Assembly: GCF_021513155.1 (NCBI RefSeq)
Contig: NZ_CP090983.1
Location: 1,597,001 to 1,661,000, forward strand
Origin: Jeotgalibaca sp. MA1X17-3
GTDB lineage: Bacteria > Bacillota > Bacilli > Lactobacillales > Aerococcaceae
Length of the DNA stretch: 64,000 bases
Direction of reading: 5' to 3'
A program made the translations under genes and the position numbers. Below the pieces are notes generated by a model, which did no database searches, was not told the DNA's origin, and saw only the letters and a program-made list of their open reading frames with translations. Below, piece after piece: positions 61,879 to 64,000 of the stretch. Numbering within the stretch: position 1 is the stretch's first letter; every line of letters starts with the position of its first letter.

Positions 61879-62113
61879 TTACCTTTAGATAACTTTTCCA
61901 ATAATCGAGTTAATCGTTGTATTTCCTCGTTAATATTCTTTTATAAGGATAAATCAATCTAAATATCTGTAACTATTGTCATGTATCAAACCTTTTTTGC
62001 ATTCTACTTATTTAGGGGTAGGGGGCTTGTAAAAATGACTTGTGCGTTCTTCTAAGCTCCCCCCACCGGTCCCAGAGCTTTCACGTTTCAAAATAAATAT
62101 GGGGGCTATCCCC
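61879..62113 (-). other. Gap with broken coding fragments
   Basis: Holds the interrupted frame MTIVTDI-stop-IDLSL-stop-KNINEEIQRL (about 61880-61985) and a GC-rich patch near 62010-62070 with a short frame ending SLEERTSHFYKPPTPK. No intact gene. Confidence 0.4.
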
Positions 62114-62722
62114 TTACTGCCAAGTAAATAGTCCTCCCACTTGGTTACCATGCTTATCAAACTCTAAAGTTTTTTTCGTTTTGTTTTGTTCTGCTTCTAC
62201 TCGCTCAGCTTGTTCTCGCTTAGCGTTCTCTTTGTTTCGCATATCTGATTGTAAACTGTAGTACTTAATGAAAGGATGTAAATTATTTCTAGCATGAAAG
62301 AGTTCTTGTTTCTTATCCTCTAGTTCCTGTTCTGCTTCCTCTACTATTCGCATTACCATGCCATCATATGCCCTGTACTCGCTACTTGCTTGCTCTCCTA
62401 ACTCATATAACTTATTCAGCTTCTTAACCTTGTACGCTTCAATATTCATTGGTGCAAAGAGTTCCAACTCGTCCAGTTGTTCTTGTAGTTCTCGCTTATT
62501 CTTCAATAGTTTTTTACGTTCTGTTTCATTGGTTAAAATATCTACATCTGTGACAAGGTTCTGCATTTCCTTTTTAATGAGTGGAATTTGTTGCAAGGCT
62601 TCTGCTTTCTTCTCCTGTAATTGCTTGACTTCTGCTACTACCTTTTCTACTTCTTCAGCAAATTTATAAGAGTTCTTTTGTCCTTTTAGTGTTAGTTCTT
62701 TCTCAAAGTATTGTTTAGTCAT
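62114..62722 (-). CDS. Coiled-coil protein of the phage-like region, function unknown
   Basis: I do not recognise this 202-residue protein. Almost all of it is predicted helix, rich in Glu, Lys, Gln and Leu, with long heptad-like stretches (about residues 20-95 and 120-185) and a short C-terminal DKHGNQVGGLFTWQ. No membrane segment. The ribosome site (GTAGGGA) is moderate. It is transcribed toward the prohead protease, and the IS element lies directly upstream, so its native promoter may have been cut off. A phage tail, scaffold or accessory protein is possible. Confidence 0.6.
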   Translation of the reverse strand: MTKQYFEKELTLKGQKNSYKFAEEVEKVVAEVKQLQEKKAEALQQIPLIKKEMQNLVTDVDILTNETERKKLLKNKRELQEQLDELELFAPMNIEAYKVKKLNKLYELGEQASSEYRAYDGMVMRIVEEAEQELEDKKQELFHARNNLHPFIKYYSLQSDMRNKENAKREQAERVEAEQNKTKKTLEFDKHGNQVGGLFTWQ

Positions 62723-62731
62723 TGAATCCCT

Positions 62732-62777
62732 ACCCGAAAACTAGACACTCAAAAAAAGAGTGTTCTCGTTTTCGGGT
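62732..62777. repeat. Imperfect palindrome at the left edge of the IS3 element
   Basis: ACCCGAAAAC...GACACTC, seven A, GAGTGTTCTC and GTTTTCGGGT form a long stem. The IS left end is probably within it (the CTAGACACTC region), but the exact terminal repeat cannot be set without the right end, which is outside the window. Confidence 0.5.
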
Positions 62778-62838
62778 TATTTTTTATCTGTTTTTTCGTT
62801 ATACTCTAATGGAACAGTTTGGAATCGGAGGTCACCAC

Positions 62839-64000
62839 ATGAGCAAAAAAATATATACGGAACAAGAAATTGAAATACTGGAGAGAAATCTAAATATAAA
62901 AAGTGTTTCTTCTAAAAGTATTACCTACTCATCAGCATTCAAAATCAAAGCCATAGAACAAAGTAAAACGGGCATGACCTCAACGGTCATTTTTGAAGAG
63001 GCGGGGCTTCCAGCATCGCTAATCGGGGAGGGAAAGGCTCATCAGTCGTTGGGACGTTGGAAGAAAAGCATGGCGAAGCAAGGTCAGGATGGCTTTCTTC
63101 AAGAGACGCGTGGTAAGGGGCCGGGGCCAATCGGGAGCCAAGGGGTATCCCTGGAAGATAAATTAGCAAAAGCTAACGCTCGCATCGCCTATCTTGAAGG
63201 AAACCTCACACTAGTAAAAAAATTAGAGCTTCACGAAAGGAGCGTGAAAAACGGGACAAAGGCCGTCCTAAAGACCAATGAGCGGTATACACTGATCAAT
63301 CACATCATTCGTGAGTATCAACTCAAAAACATGGTGAAACATCTTTGCGAAATTGCCGAAGTCAGTCGGAGTGGATATTACTATTGGCTAAAAACTGAAG
63401 TAAATCGCATGGAGAAGTACGAAAACGATTGGGCTGACTACAAACTACTTTATCACGTATTTCTTGATAAGAAAAAATGCGGAATCGAAGAGATTAAAAT
63501 GACTCTGGAAAATGAGTATAACCTGGTAATGAATCACAAGAAAATCCGGAGGATTCTACGCATGAACGGCATTATTTCTCCAATCAGAAAAGCAAAACCT
63601 TACCGAAAAATCATGAAAGCTACGCAGGAGCACAAAACCAAGAAAAACTTGGTGAATCGGCATTTTGACTGCGGAACTCCATATAAAGTGCTCCTGACAG
63701 ATATCACCTATCTTCCATACGGGAACGGTCAAACAGCCTATCTTTCCGCTGTCAAAGACGGTGCAACGGGAGAAATCGTTGCCCATCACTTTTCTACAAG
63801 CTTGAAAATGGGGTTGGTATATCAGACGTTGGAAAAACTGCCCAAAGTGATCCAACAAGATATTCTAGAAACAGAACGATACTTTCACTCGGACCAAGGT
63901 GTCCATTATACACACCCAACCTTTCAGAAAAAGGTTGAAGAAATGGGCTTGACGCAGTCCATGTCCCGGAGGGGCAACTGCTGGGATAACGCTCCTATGG
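62839..64000 (+). CDS. IS3-family transposase, single continuous frame (3' end outside window)
   Basis: A DDE transposase. The first part (residues 1-125) has a helix-turn-helix (SAFKIKAIEQSKTGMTSTVI, SLGRWKKSMAKQGQDGF) and a leucine-zipper-like KLAKANARIAYLEGNLTLV. The second part has the HTH_21 region, and the rve integrase core with Asp288 (LLTDITYLPYG) and Asp352 (HSDQGVHYTHP). The catalytic Glu would be residue 388, whose codon begins at base 64000. IS3 elements usually split this into two frames joined by -1 frameshifting; here orfA and orfB read as one. GGAGGTCACC precedes ATG 62839. Confidence 0.92.
   Translation, partial: MSKKIYTEQEIEILERNLNIKSVSSKSITYSSAFKIKAIEQSKTGMTSTVIFEEAGLPASLIGEGKAHQSLGRWKKSMAKQGQDGFLQETRGKGPGPIGSQGVSLEDKLAKANARIAYLEGNLTLVKKLELHERSVKNGTKAVLKTNERYTLINHIIREYQLKNMVKHLCEIAEVSRSGYYYWLKTEVNRMEKYENDWADYKLLYHVFLDKKKCGIEEIKMTLENEYNLVMNHKKIRRILRMNGIISPIRKAKPYRKIMKATQEHKTKKNLVNRHFDCGTPYKVLLTDITYLPYGNGQTAYLSAVKDGATGEIVAHHFSTSLKMGLVYQTLEKLPKVIQQDILETERYFHSDQGVHYTHPTFQKKVEEMGLTQSMSRRGNCWDNAPM

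Larger units (their letters stand above)
62723..64000 (+). mobile_element. IS3-family insertion sequence (left part)
   Basis: The left end lies somewhere in 62723-62780 and the right end is beyond the window. The element contains one transposase frame. GC content is visibly higher than in the AT-rich neighbours, which fits recent arrival. Confidence 0.8.

Overview
This is a low-GC Gram-positive (Firmicutes) chromosome segment. A Lactobacillales host, probably near the Enterococcaceae/Carnobacteriaceae, is the best guess. The evidence is AGGAGG-type ribosome sites, Bacillus-like gene order over about 56 kb, an Enterococcus-type V-ATPase operon, a Gram-positive peptide deformylase and LexA boxes of the GAACNNNNGTTC type. 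The genus cannot be fixed from sequence alone.

Layout. (1) 1-15.3 kb is the conserved block gmk-rpoZ-priA-fmt-rsmB-prpC-prkC-rsgA-rpe-thiN, then rpmB on the opposite strand, then yloU-fakA-recG: nucleotide supply, translation initiation, Ser/Thr signalling, ribosome assembly, thiamine pyrophosphate and lipid-kinase functions. (2) 15.4-24.0 kb is a V-type ATPase operon, ntpF-I-K-E-C-G-A-B-D, whose NtpK subunit keeps all five Na+ ligands of the Enterococcus hirae ring. (3) 24.1-35.0 kb holds a small SOS-controlled gene, a cardiolipin synthase, a ThiT-like membrane protein, RNase J2, asd, pnp, rpsO and uvrB. (4) 35.2-44.7 kb holds rpsT, holA, the DNA-uptake genes comEC-comEB-comEA, coaD-rsmD, ylbG-ylbF, a YlbC-like protein and ftsW. 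(5) 44.7-56.3 kb holds ylaN, typA, suhB, a UPF0223 gene, the pyruvate dehydrogenase operon pdhABC-lpd, gdhA and def. (6) 56.4-64 kb is accessory DNA: an SOS-controlled Y-family polymerase, 1.67 kb of gene-free palindrome-rich DNA, a Panacea-type toxin-antitoxin candidate with an unrecognised partner, phage head-gene remnants, and an IS3-family transposase cut by the window end.

The most interesting items are these. First, two LexA boxes at different sites link an unnamed YolD-like 113-residue protein to the Y-family polymerase. Second, there is a Panacea antitoxin with an unrecognised 206-residue partner. Third, 57.8-59.2 kb holds a dense set of hairpins and AATT-centred palindromes.

A caution for every reader: seven genes (fakA, thiN, priA, ntpE, typA, lpd and a small phage gene) each carry one apparent one-base deletion, six of them in runs of A. 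Several of these genes are important for growth, and each reads as a normal protein when one base is restored. Sequencing or consensus error is much more likely than gene decay. Where the first in-frame ATG or TTG lacked a properly spaced ribosome site, the start was moved to the one that has it, and the entry says so.
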